From: a virus
Virus record (IMG/VR): IMGVR_UViG_3300001814_000053
Coordinates: 1-20,379 of that record
Direction: 5' to 3' (one strand)
DNA: 20,379 bases
A model generated the notes under the pieces. The model made no database searches. It had not been told where the DNA came from and worked only from the letters and a program-made list of their open reading frames with translations. Position numbers and translations under genes: made by a program. Numbering within the stretch: position 1 is the stretch's first letter; the number at the start of each line of letters is the position of its first letter. This document shows positions 6,278-14,407 of the stretch, piece after piece.

Positions 6278-7623
6278 CTACAAATTTGCCTTGACCGCCT
6301 CGATCAGGGCGGTCTGGGTTTTGTCCTTTCGCTTGAGGGCGGCCATGACCTGTTCGTCAATCGTCCCCTTGGCGATGATATGGTGGATAACCACCGTGTC
6401 TTTCTGCCCCTGCCGCCAGAGCCGGGCGCCTGTCTGCTGGTAGAGCTCCAGGCTCCAGGTAAGCCCGAACCACACGAGGGTAGAGCCGCCGGCCTGCAGG
6501 TTCAGCCCATGCCCGGCGGAAGCGGGGTGAATAACAGCGATAGGGATTTCGCCGTCATTCCATCGCTTGATGGAGTCGGCGCTGTCCAGCTTTTCTGCGG
6601 GGAACCGCTCCAGTATCCGCGCCAGGTCGTGCTTGAACCAGTAGGCGATTAAAACGGGCTTGCCGTTTGCCGCCTCAATCAGATCTTCCAGCGCGTCCAG
6701 CTTGCGGTCGTGAAGGCGGGCAACACCGCCGTTCCCATCGTAGACGGCACCATTAGCCATCTGCAGCAGCTTGCTGCTCAAAGCTGCTGCGTTAACGGCG
6801 TCAATCTCTTTATCCTTAAGGGACAGCACCATTTCTTTTTTCATAGTCTGGTAGTGTTTATCCTCAATGGGCGACATCTTCACGGGAACCTCGTTCATCA
6901 CCAGTTCCGGCAGTTTCAAGTAGTCGGTGTTCTTCATGCTGATGGTGATATCGGAAATAAGGCGGTAGATGGCTTCCTCCGCGCCGGGCTTCGGCTTGTA
7001 GGAAAACACCACCTGGGCGTTGCGCTTGTCGGGGATAAAGAAGGCACTGCGGTAGTTGCCGATAAAGCGCCCCAAGCGCTGGCCCATGTCAAGGATGCCG
7101 ATCTCCGCCCATAAATCCATCAGGCCATTGGATGAAGGCGTCCCCGTCAAACCCACTATCCTCTTAACACCGGGCCGGACTTTCCGCAGCGCCCTGAACC
7201 GCTTGGAGCTGTACGCCTTGAAAGATGACAGCTCATCGACCACCACCATATCGTAGTCGAAGGGTAGGCCGCTCCTGTTAACCAGCCAGTCCACGTTTTC
7301 CCGGTTGATGATGTAGACCTGCGCCCGCTGGATGAGAGCCGCTTTACGCTCTCGTTCACTGCCGATTGCTACCGTGTACGTCAACCCATGCAGGTGATCC
7401 CACTTCTCAATCTCGGCTGGCCACAGGTCCCGTGCCACTCTTAATGGGCTGATAACCAGAACCTTGCGGATTTGAAAACTATCCAGCGTAAGGTCGAAGA
7501 TGGCAGAAAGTGCAATCACGGTTTTACTCAACCCAAGCCCATATCCAGAAATATCCCCGCCACGGGCCTATCAAGAAGATAGTCAATGGCGAATTGCTGA
7601 TATTCGTGCGGTATGAACTTCAT
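6278..7623 (-). pseudogene. SNF2-like phage helicase, frameshifted in Walker A
   Basis: The gene starts at ATG 7623, overlapping the VRR-NUC stop as ATGA and preceded by GGAGGG. It reads MKFIPHEYQQFAIDYLLDRP, continues to LDMGLG, and then hits TGA at 7530-7528. The remaining 415 codons are intact in another frame from KTVIALSAI onward. They hold the DExx box VVVDELSSFK, motif III-like GLTGTPSSNG, and the SNF2 C-terminal motifs SAGHGLNLQ and ARLWRQGQKD. The family normally reads DMGLGKT; here five extra bases (forward ACTCA, 7526-7530) split GLG from KT. Restored, the protein would be 446 aa, a normal size. Helicases of this type probably aid phage replication or recombination. Without frameshifting or error correction the product lacks an ATPase P-loop. 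A TTG at 7531 could start only a fragment. Confidence 0.8.
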
Positions 7624-7913
7624 CGGGCATCACCCCCTCCCATAATTTCCGACAGTACCGGCTGTATCTGCCCCTCATCGTCAATGACGTAAACCTTAAA
7701 CCCAAGCCGCCTGAGCATCTCATGCCGCTTTAGCTGCAAGGGCCGGGGTTTCATTCCATGCGCTTTAACCTCAACGAAAGCCATCCTGCCGCCGGGTAGA
7801 AGCACAAGGCGGTCTGGCATACCATCGAAACCGGGCGACATAAGCTTAATAGCAAGACCGCCTGCAGCACGGACAGCTCGGATCAGTTTTTGCTCTATGT
7901 GTTTTTCTCTCAC
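7620..7913 (-). CDS. VRR-NUC domain nuclease
   Basis: A 97-aa protein consisting of one VRR-NUC domain, a PD-(D/E)XK-type nuclease fold. Visible motifs are E7 in the first helix, then GMPDRLVLLPGGRMAFVEVK with D34, E48 and K50 as the likely catalytic triad, and the downstream PLQ (59-61). Stand-alone VRR-NUC proteins of about 90-100 aa are common in phage replication modules and act on branched or flapped DNA. The GTG start at 7913 follows GGAGG by about 5 bases. It is translationally coupled to the SNF2-like gene, and this pairing of VRR-NUC with a SNF2-like helicase is recurrent in phages. Confidence 0.88.
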   Translation of the reverse strand: MREKHIEQKLIRAVRAAGGLAIKLMSPGFDGMPDRLVLLPGGRMAFVEVKAHGMKPRPLQLKRHEMLRRLGFKVYVIDDEGQIQPVLSEIMGGGDAR

Positions 7914-7933
7914 GAGTACCTCCGGATACCTGC

Positions 7934-8194
7934 GTTCCCAAAATCCAAAAAATCTCTATACGCGCGTATATGCGTGGTTGCGTGTTCTATATCTGCTTTT
8001 ATTTACTGTTTTATATTTAATAGAAGTAATTGGAACAATGGAACACATGGTGTTAAACAGCGCATCTATAAAGGGCTGCCGCCTGTTCCCATGAAGTGTT
8101 CCGAGAAGCGGAGTTTGGAACATCGGAACAGGCTTTTTTGTTCCCAACTTCATTTTTGTTCCAAGGATTGCGCTCTGGGAACAGTCGTTGGAAC
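7934..8194. repeat. Cluster of GGAAC/GTTCC pentamers, candidate replication origin
   Basis: The pentamer GGAAC, in either orientation, starts at 7934, 8032, 8040, 8085, 8098, 8117, 8125, 8140, 8158, 8178 and 8190. Ten of these fall within 163 bases, against well under one expected by chance. Two pairs share the arrangement GGAACA-NN-GGAAC (8032/8040 and 8117/8125). The cluster straddles the end of the primase-helicase gene and the non-coding gap after it. It borders an AT-rich stretch (about 7986-8030) that could unwind easily. Iterons plus an AT-rich segment beside the replication gene is the usual plan of a phage origin. No protein-binding evidence exists here; the gap of about 236 bases holds no convincing gene. 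Confidence 0.45.
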
Positions 8195-10537
8195 ATATAC
8201 CCACTGCGGGCCATACAGCGGGATGCGTTCCTTTTTCGGTGAAACAACCCAGCCGCCGATCCCAGCCATAATCGCCGAGATTTCGTTACTGTCCATACGT
8301 TTGCAGTTGGCGCGGTCTTTACCGAAGCACTCACACCATATCTCCATGTTAGAGACCGAAGTGCGTTTATGAACGCCAACTTTGTGGCTGTTGCCAAACT
8401 CCGTGCCGTTTATATAAGCCCGGCGTTCGTATAAATCCATGGTGTCCCAATCTTCCGGCAGGAGCATATCAAGGTAATCGCGCACCAGCCCCTCGCGCTC
8501 GTCGGACTCCATCGCTTCCCGCTGCTCATTTTTGGCCAGTTTCTCAAGGGCGATATCAAGATACAGCTTTTCCCCGTCCTTGACGTATTTGAGCGCTTCC
8601 GCCCATATCTGCAGGACCTCGTCCTGTGTGAGCTGCCACGACTGCCGCTTACCGCCGCCTGGCGTTTTCACGGGCCAGAAGCGGCGGTTGCCGGTAGTGT
8701 CGCGCAGATACCCTTTTTCGGCGTTGGTGGTGCCGAAGAAAACGCATTGCCGTAGGTGTGGCGTAGCCCGTCTGCCGAAGCTGGCACGATAAATGTCGTT
8801 TTGCCGGGACAAGAAGCTGCGCAGGGTTTCTACTTCGGCTTTCTTTAATCCGGCAAGCTCGCCAATCTCCAGTAACCAATAGCCCTGCAGCTTCTCGGCT
8901 GCGGTTTTGTCCTTAGTGTCGCTTAACGACAAACTGTCAGAGAACCATTCACCGGCAAGCTTGGCGATGAGGGTGCTTTTGCCCACACCTTGCGGGCCGT
9001 TTAACACCAGCATGGAGTCAAACTTAATGCCGGGCGAGAGGACACGGGCGATGGCCGCGCAGAGCGTTTTTCTCGTCACCGCGCGGACGTAGACGTTGTC
9101 GCTAGCGCCGAGACAATCCACCAGCAGAGTGTCCACACGGGGGATCCCGTCCCATTCCGGTAGGGCGTCAATAAAATCGCGGATAGGGTGGTAGGAACGG
9201 TCATCTGTAACTTTGGCTACCGCCACCTCATAATTGCGTGCCGAAAACGTGCCATAGCGCAAGTCAATGTAGGTAATCAGCTGCGCGTCGTCAGCATCGC
9301 GCCAGAAGCGAGAGGGGTGCTTCCACGGGACTTCCCCCTTGATCTCCATGCCGTCAGATAGCTGGTTGAACACGATGTTTTTGAGGAGCGGGTCATTTTC
9401 CAATATCAACGTGAGATTGCGGATGGTGTTTCTGACGATATTGGTTCGCGGCTCTACATCAAGCTTGCTCTCCCAGTCCGCGCTACCACTAACATGAAAC
9501 TCGCTTGCCGCTCTTGCGTAACGTTCTTCGGCAAGTAAGGTTTTGACCCGCTCATCTTTAGCGGCAAGCTCCGTCATCGCTTTGAAGGATGGCAACTTGC
9601 CGGGCGGGGTGCCCTCGGCTGCCTTATCGTCAAGGTCACGGAAACGGTGAACCCGCACCAGGTCAAAGGAGTTTAAAAGCTTCCCGCAGGCCGGGTCGGT
9701 GGCGTGGTGGCTGTAGGCGAACCTGCCGTCATAGATCACAAGGCCTGCGGAGGAGTCGGCGGGGATATAATCGTAACGGCCGTTCAGCGCGCTTGGTTCG
9801 TACACATCGGTTAGAAACGCTTCTATTGCCTCTTCGATGGAATAGGCCCGGCAGAAAGCGCCCACCACGCCGTCCTTGGCAAGGGGGTCCGCTTGTTTAG
9901 TGATCTGCCGCCGCACAACCTCCGATTGCCGGGAGGATACCGGCCACATGGATGTATCCCGCCAGTCGGCGTATTTGGAAAGGTAGGCATCCGGGGCTAG
10001 CGGTTGGCCGTCCTTTTCGTAGAACAGAAACTCGCCGTCAGACGGCGTGGACGGCCAGTACATTAGCCGGGATGCCTCATAGGTGGTGTCGTCGAACAGC
10101 TCAATGCCGATTTCTTTGGCCACCATGCGCCCCAGTGCCGGGTATTCGTCCTCGCTCACCTCCCGTGAAAGGGGGATAATGAGCCGGAGCCGCGGTGATT
10201 CCGGCGTGTGCTTATGAGTGGAGTAGGCGCAGCAGGCCCAGTCATGGAGTGACTCAATCTGCTCCCAGACGCCGGGCTTGGCGTAATCCATGTCGAGGGT
10301 GAGAAGGGAGCGGCAGAGGACATAGCCGTTCCTGCGCTTGCCCTCGCGCAGGGCGCCGCCTACAAAGCCGCCCACGTCTTTAATGGCATCCTGCCGGGCG
10401 CGGCTCATCTTGCGGAACTCCGATACCGTTTCGGTGGTGCGCTTCGTAACGCGGACGGTGTTTTTGAAGTCATCCCAGGTGATGTCCTTATTTCTCCACC
10501 TCTTATCCATGCGGCTGTTGCCAACCGCTATTTTCAT
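8150..10537 (-). CDS. VapE-type primase-helicase (virulence-associated E family)
   Basis: A 795-aa protein. The N-terminal 200 residues resemble an archaeo-eukaryotic-type primase region, with LTLDMDYA (79-86, a D-x-D), YSTHKH (105-110) and RLRLIIPLS (116-124). The C-terminal half is a D5/VapE-like superfamily 3 ATPase: Walker A GPQGVGKS (514-521), Walker B WLLEIGEL (554-561), FGTTN (601-605) and the arginine motif GNRRF (616-620). It would prime and unwind phage DNA and is the probable replication initiator. ATG 10537 is favoured because it overlaps the upstream stop as ATGA with GAGGAGG about 9 bases before it; the 38 extra upstream codons are a shadow. The last codons (VPTTVPRAQSLEQK) run into the GGAAC cluster. 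Confidence 0.88.
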   Translation of the reverse strand: MKIAVGNSRMDKRWRNKDITWDDFKNTVRVTKRTTETVSEFRKMSRARQDAIKDVGGFVGGALREGKRRNGYVLCRSLLTLDMDYAKPGVWEQIESLHDWACCAYSTHKHTPESPRLRLIIPLSREVSEDEYPALGRMVAKEIGIELFDDTTYEASRLMYWPSTPSDGEFLFYEKDGQPLAPDAYLSKYADWRDTSMWPVSSRQSEVVRRQITKQADPLAKDGVVGAFCRAYSIEEAIEAFLTDVYEPSALNGRYDYIPADSSAGLVIYDGRFAYSHHATDPACGKLLNSFDLVRVHRFRDLDDKAAEGTPPGKLPSFKAMTELAAKDERVKTLLAEERYARAASEFHVSGSADWESKLDVEPRTNIVRNTIRNLTLILENDPLLKNIVFNQLSDGMEIKGEVPWKHPSRFWRDADDAQLITYIDLRYGTFSARNYEVAVAKVTDDRSYHPIRDFIDALPEWDGIPRVDTLLVDCLGASDNVYVRAVTRKTLCAAIARVLSPGIKFDSMLVLNGPQGVGKSTLIAKLAGEWFSDSLSLSDTKDKTAAEKLQGYWLLEIGELAGLKKAEVETLRSFLSRQNDIYRASFGRRATPHLRQCVFFGTTNAEKGYLRDTTGNRRFWPVKTPGGGKRQSWQLTQDEVLQIWAEALKYVKDGEKLYLDIALEKLAKNEQREAMESDEREGLVRDYLDMLLPEDWDTMDLYERRAYINGTEFGNSHKVGVHKRTSVSNMEIWCECFGKDRANCKRMDSNEISAIMAGIGGWVVSPKKERIPLYGPQWVYVPTTVPRAQSLEQK

Positions 10538-10953
10538 ATGCCCTGCACCTCCTCGCAGTTTTCCGTGAAATACCTGATGGGGATACGGCGTTTCCTCGCC
10601 CTGGCGATTTCCGCGCCCATCCCGGATGAAATGTAACTTCCGAATACCCAAAGCTCGTCACACTTGCCGAGCCAGACCATACCGAAGTACAGGCCCAGTT
10701 CACGCTGGGCAGGGTCATGCTCGTCCAATACTGGCGGATAGAGCAGATGGGGCGCAAAGGGGATTACGCCCTTGTCTATCGCGAACTTCAGATACCGCCT
10801 TGCGTTCAGCGTATTTCGGTCAATATCGCCCGCAAATGGTGAGCAGATGAACACGCAGGGTTTCCAGTTTCTTGCCTTTTCCTCACGCGCTATGTTCGCC
10901 AGCGCTTCAGCAGCGGTGGGATCGGGATAGCCTTCGGCATTAAACCTGTCCAT
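10534..10953 (-). CDS. Nucleoside 2-deoxyribosyltransferase-like protein (DUF4406/DUF7768)
   Basis: A 139-aa single-domain protein: PCVFICSPFAGDIDRN (about 32-47), ARRYLKFAIDKGVIPFAPHL, then CDELWVFGSYISSGMGAEIA (about 101-120). The SP(F/Y) start, the alternating beta-alpha pattern and the S-x-G-M-x-x-E motif match the nucleoside deoxyribosyltransferase-like superfamily, where the Glu is the nucleophile. In phages such proteins may alter nucleotide pools or bind nucleotides as signals; the substrate is unknown. The ATG is 2 bases after the antirepressor stop, with only a weak AGGTG upstream, so coupling is likely. It overlaps the primase-helicase start. Confidence 0.8.
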   Translation of the reverse strand: MDRFNAEGYPDPTAAEALANIAREEKARNWKPCVFICSPFAGDIDRNTLNARRYLKFAIDKGVIPFAPHLLYPPVLDEHDPAQRELGLYFGMVWLGKCDELWVFGSYISSGMGAEIARARKRRIPIRYFTENCEEVQGI

Positions 10954-10955
10954 GG

Positions 10956-11747
10956 CTACACCTGTTCGAACTCAAGCCCCTGCTCAATCAGCGGCAGACA
11001 ACCCTGTGATTTCAGCAATTCATAGATGAACAGCCGCCCCTTCTGCGTCCAGTAAGTGTGCACTTTGGCGTGGATCTCCCCGTCGCTGCCGGGATAGCTG
11101 TGGGTCTTGGTTACGGTGTATCCGTGCCGCGCGTATTTCTGGTACAGCAGCCAGATGTTGCCCTGCCTGAACTGCACGCCCAAGCTGTGCAGGTATTCGT
11201 TAAGCCAGCGCCCGGACTTGCCGTAGTCTTTAGCGATGGTGGTAATCGCCACGGCATCCTTGCAGTTCAGAACCACGTCATAGTAGCTGGCTTTGGGCTT
11301 CATCTCGGCAATCTGCTGCCGCTGGACACTGACCGTTGCGGTAAGGGCGGCATTTTTTGCCCGTTCCGCCTTAAGTTCCTGCAATGCCTTAATCCATAGG
11401 TCCGGGTCGGCAAGCAGCTCATCGACGGCATAAAGACCGTGTCTGCGGACGGACGGGAGAACCTCGTCAAACACCCAGCGCTCGAACCTTTCGGCGGAGG
11501 GAAGCTTGCTGTGGACGATCAGCCGGTATAAGTCGCCCTCGGTGATAAAGTTGATCTGCTGTTCACCGCCCGGAGTAAGGACTCGGTGTTTCACCGACCC
11601 CTTTGTGTGCCGCTTAACCGCGTCGTATGGGTCGGCGTATCCGAGCAGCCTGGCGCACTCTGTCGCGGGGAACATTTCTTTGCCGTCAATGGTCAGTACG
11701 CCAAGTATCCCGAACTCTGTGTTGCTGAAAACCTGTAGTGACTTCAT
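10956..11747 (-). CDS. Phage antirepressor, Bro-N plus KilAC domains
   Basis: A 263-aa protein. Residues about 1-110 form a Bro-N domain (FGILGVLTIDGKEMFPATEC, ARLLGYADPYDAVKRHTKGS, FERWVFDEVLPSVRRHG). After a helical linker (about 120-155), residues about 160-255 form a KilAC/ANT domain (AITTIAKDYGKSGRWLNEYL, LHSLGVQFRQGNIWLLYQKY, HTYWTQKGRLFIYELL). Such proteins counteract repressors to allow lytic growth, or bind DNA themselves. ATG 11747 is clear from AGGAGGG 7 bases upstream. The 19 in-frame codons before it are non-coding leader. The leader holds a terminator-like hairpin (11763-11804), so this gene and those after it may be controlled by attenuation. Confidence 0.88.
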   Translation of the reverse strand: MKSLQVFSNTEFGILGVLTIDGKEMFPATECARLLGYADPYDAVKRHTKGSVKHRVLTPGGEQQINFITEGDLYRLIVHSKLPSAERFERWVFDEVLPSVRRHGLYAVDELLADPDLWIKALQELKAERAKNAALTATVSVQRQQIAEMKPKASYYDVVLNCKDAVAITTIAKDYGKSGRWLNEYLHSLGVQFRQGNIWLLYQKYARHGYTVTKTHSYPGSDGEIHAKVHTYWTQKGRLFIYELLKSQGCLPLIEQGLEFEQV

Positions 11748-11762
11748 AATGGAACCCTCCTG

Positions 11763-11804
11763 AAAAAATGGATTTTCGGAGCGGTATAAACGGCTCCTAT
11801 CCAT
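11763..11804 (-). terminator. Terminator-like hairpin between polymerase and antirepressor genes
   Basis: In the minus-strand transcript the arms AUGGA and GGAGC pair with GCUCC and UCCAU, with a small internal loop between the two 5-bp segments, and the hairpin is followed at once by six U (forward A run 11763-11768). It lies in the 91-base spacer, upstream of a strong ribosome-binding site. It could be a partial terminator or attenuator reducing expression of downstream genes. The stem is modest. Confidence 0.4.
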
Positions 11805-11838
11805 ACGCGAAATTCAGGGGAGATTCGAACCCTCTGGA

Positions 11839-13827
11839 TCAGTCTTTTTTATAAAATTGGCAAGCAAACCCATCGGCGCGAAGCGGAAGCCCCTTGGCCC
11901 AAGGCGGCGTCTCGCTCATAAGGCGGCAGACTTCCTCCGGCGACACACTAGGCGGCGCTTCGATCACCACTTCATCGTGGACGTGCATCACGATGGAAAG
12001 CCCGGCGTCATCCAGCCGCCGCATGGCGTGGCAGAGGATGTCGCGGCTGATTGCCTGCACGATGTTCTCCACGGATTTCGGGCCGTAGCTTTCGATGCGC
12101 TCCCACTTCTTGGTTTGTCCCACACCCTCGTAAGTCACCGTCTCACTGCCAAAGCGGTTAAGCTCGATGCGCGGCTTGACGTAAGCCAACCGTCTGCCGG
12201 AGGGAAGCGTGATGAACAGGAACCCACTCTGGTAAGAGAAACGGATGCCGTGGGTTTCTGCGCATGTTCTTTCTTTGACAGCGGTCATCGCGGCGCGGCC
12301 AACGTCCCACCAAAAACTCACAATATTGGGGTTGGCGCTTCGCCAGGCGTTCACCAGCGGTTTAAGTTCTTCTTCAGCGATACCCATATCAAGTGCGCCC
12401 ATCGCTTTAAGCGCGCCGACTGACCCCCCGTAGCCACAGGCCAGTTCTGTTTGCTTGGCTTTTTGCCGGAGCAGGCTTCCTTTGGTGACGGATTCAATTG
12501 GCACATTGAACATGCGGGCAGCTGTTGCCTCATAGATCTTCCCGTTCCCGGCAAAGACGTCCATTTTCCACTTTTCCCCCGCGAGCCAAGCGATGACCAT
12601 AGCTTCTATTGAACTGAAATCAGCCACGATAAACTTAAAGCCTGGCTTTGGGATAAACGCCGTGCGGATGAGTTCCGAGAGGACAGCAGGCGCGGAGTCG
12701 TAAAGAGCTTCCAGCGTATCAAAGTCCCCGGCTTTTACGAGTTGCCGCGCCTGTACTATATCCGGCAGATTGTTCCTTGGTAGATTCTGAACCTGGATGA
12801 GCCTGCCGGCGAATCTGCCGGTTCGGCTCGCGCCGTAGAACTGCAGTAGCCCCCTGGCCCTGCCGTCGGAACCGACAACGTTCTCCATCGCCGTGTATTT
12901 CTTCACGCTGCTTTTGGCGAGAGATTGCCTGAGGGTCAACACCTCGGCCAGATTCCCCGGCGCTGTTTTCAGCAGTTCCCTAACCGCCGCCTTGCCGAGC
13001 GTATCTGTTTCTAGCCCGTGCTCAACCAGCCATGCCTTCACCTGAGCTACCGAGTTAGGGTTTTCCAGATCGGTAAGTTCCCGCATGACCCTAGTCAGTT
13101 CCACCCTTGAGCGTTCATCACAGCTGATTGCTTGCCTAACCAGTTCCATATCCAGCCGGATGCCCCGGTCGTTAATCTCCTGATCGAGTATATAGTTTTT
13201 CCACTCATCTTCCGGCACGGGGAACTTGGAGAATTTCCTGGCTATCTCTATTTCTGCTTCCACATCGCGGGCGTTGTATGCTTTAAACTGCGCCCACTTT
13301 TGGGGGTCGTGCTCCGGCAGGTTCCGCGTTCTGCCGCCGTTTGCCTTAGTGGGCTTGCAAGGCTGGCAGAAATAACGGATTAAATCCTTGCCCCCGGCCA
13401 GTTTATGTTTTTCCGCGCCTGTGGCCAGCGTGGCACCCTCAAGTGAAAGCGGCAAGCCAAGGTAAGCAGACCAGATCATAGTACAACGCCAGCTCGCGGC
13501 CGGAAGGTATCGCAGCCCAAGGTGTCGTGATAGGCAAATTCTTTCAAACTGGGCGTTATGCGCCCATTTGATGACGCTCTCATCTGTCAGGGCAGCGCGG
13601 ATTTCAGGCGGCAGGTTTTCGCCGCTGGCAAGGTCAACAACCTGAACTTCGCCGCCGTCAACGCTAAAGCCAAACAAAAGTATTTCAAAGTCCGGCGCTT
13701 CCGCGTACTTAAATACGCCGCACTTGTCTAGCTCACGGCTGGAGAAGGTCTCCACGTCGCAGAAGATGCTTTTTATTGAGGCGGGAGGGAAGGCCCCTCC
13801 CACCTCGCTGTTCTGCTTAATCGTCAT
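11839..13827 (-). CDS. Phage family-A DNA polymerase
   Basis: A 662-aa Pol I-type replicative polymerase. The 3'-5' exonuclease domain has FCDVET (D24, E26), HNAQFE (90-95) and YNARD (184-188). The polymerase domain has GRFAGRLIQVQNLPR (337-351), motif A IVADFSSIE (D403), motif B RQKAK...YGG (454-468) and motif C HVHDEV (D617). All key acidic residues are present, so it should be active. There is no 5'-nuclease domain, as usual for phage enzymes. The ATG overlaps the DUF2815 stop (ATGA); no clear ribosome-binding site precedes it, so translation probably depends on coupling. It would copy the genome with the ssDNA-binding protein and the VapE-type helicase. Confidence 0.95.
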   Translation of the reverse strand: MTIKQNSEVGGAFPPASIKSIFCDVETFSSRELDKCGVFKYAEAPDFEILLFGFSVDGGEVQVVDLASGENLPPEIRAALTDESVIKWAHNAQFERICLSRHLGLRYLPAASWRCTMIWSAYLGLPLSLEGATLATGAEKHKLAGGKDLIRYFCQPCKPTKANGGRTRNLPEHDPQKWAQFKAYNARDVEAEIEIARKFSKFPVPEDEWKNYILDQEINDRGIRLDMELVRQAISCDERSRVELTRVMRELTDLENPNSVAQVKAWLVEHGLETDTLGKAAVRELLKTAPGNLAEVLTLRQSLAKSSVKKYTAMENVVGSDGRARGLLQFYGASRTGRFAGRLIQVQNLPRNNLPDIVQARQLVKAGDFDTLEALYDSAPAVLSELIRTAFIPKPGFKFIVADFSSIEAMVIAWLAGEKWKMDVFAGNGKIYEATAARMFNVPIESVTKGSLLRQKAKQTELACGYGGSVGALKAMGALDMGIAEEELKPLVNAWRSANPNIVSFWWDVGRAAMTAVKERTCAETHGIRFSYQSGFLFITLPSGRRLAYVKPRIELNRFGSETVTYEGVGQTKKWERIESYGPKSVENIVQAISRDILCHAMRRLDDAGLSIVMHVHDEVVIEAPPSVSPEEVCRLMSETPPWAKGLPLRADGFACQFYKKD

Positions 13828-14402
13828 GACAGGAAATCGTCGTCTGCGTCGGTGGCGAAGTCATCAGCTGCGTTAGAACGCCCGCCCAGCGGCTCGCCGT
13901 CACGGATTTTCTGGATGTTGCCAAGTCCGCAGGCGATTCCTTTGTTGCCGTTAGTGTTGAAAGCATAAAGGCTTATAGACACCCTCGCATACACGCCGGA
14001 ATAGACCTCGCTGCGGTCAAGAATGGGGTTTAACTGCCTGTCCACTATCTGTGGCGCGGTATTGGAGTTGGCGTTGATAAAATAGCTGTTTGCGTAAGCT
14101 TCATCATCCGGGCGGTCGATGTCGCCGTCCCGTAGGGGTAGTTTGAGGGCAGCCTTGTTTGGCACCTTGCCGCCGAGTTTGACCTTGCCTTCCTCAATGG
14201 CGGCGTCCACAGCGGCGTTGATGGCCGCGATGGTCTTGGTATCCGACTTGGGGATGATCAGGCTGACGCTGTACTTCTCGGTGCCGCCATTGATGGACTT
14301 GGGCTCCCACACGTTGGCGTAGGATAGGCGTACGATGCCGGTGACGACTTTCATGGGGTTCTTTCCCGGGTTCGGGTTTGTGCGGTTAGCGGTGTTTGTC
14401 AT
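13824..14402 (-). CDS. DUF2815 (Enc34-type) ssDNA-binding protein
   Basis: A 192-aa protein (MTNTANRTNPNPGKNPMKVV start) of the DUF2815 family, now linked to the Enc34 phage single-stranded-DNA-binding fold. Landmarks are VRLSYANVWEPK (about 24-35), SVSLIIPKSD (about 46-55) and a VYSGVYARVSISLYAF stretch typical of an OB-like core. The tail is rich in aspartate (DADDDFLS end), like the acidic tails of SSB proteins that recruit partners. ATG 14402 is preferred, with GGAGG 10 bases before it. An ATG at 14411 overlaps the upstream stop but sits only one base from that site. The DUF2800-DUF2815-polymerase order is standard in clostridial prophages. Confidence 0.85.
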   Translation of the reverse strand: MTNTANRTNPNPGKNPMKVVTGIVRLSYANVWEPKSINGGTEKYSVSLIIPKSDTKTIAAINAAVDAAIEEGKVKLGGKVPNKAALKLPLRDGDIDRPDDEAYANSYFINANSNTAPQIVDRQLNPILDRSEVYSGVYARVSISLYAFNTNGNKGIACGLGNIQKIRDGEPLGGRSNAADDFATDADDDFLS

Positions 14403-14407
14403 GGTTT

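Noticed and set aside
6278-7531. SNF2-like protein as an intact 417-aa gene starting at TTG 7531
   Set aside because: It would begin inside the P-loop without its glycine residues and without a ribosome-binding site, whereas the real start at 7623 is coupled to the VRR-NUC stop.
7890-8372. 160-codon plus-strand frame across the GGAAC cluster, and an 82-codon minus-strand frame (7956-8204)
   Set aside because: Neither has a recognisable domain or a good ribosome-binding site; both overlap the primase-helicase end and the AT-rich gap.
11822-11832. T-arm-like GGGTTCGAATC after the polymerase stop, suggesting a tRNA gene on the minus strand
   Set aside because: The flanking bases give no acceptor, D or anticodon stems, the T-stem has a mismatch, and the expected 5' part would lie within the polymerase coding sequence.
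11857-12423. 188-codon plus-strand frame
   Set aside because: Antisense to the polymerase domain of the family-A enzyme, including motif C; a shadow.
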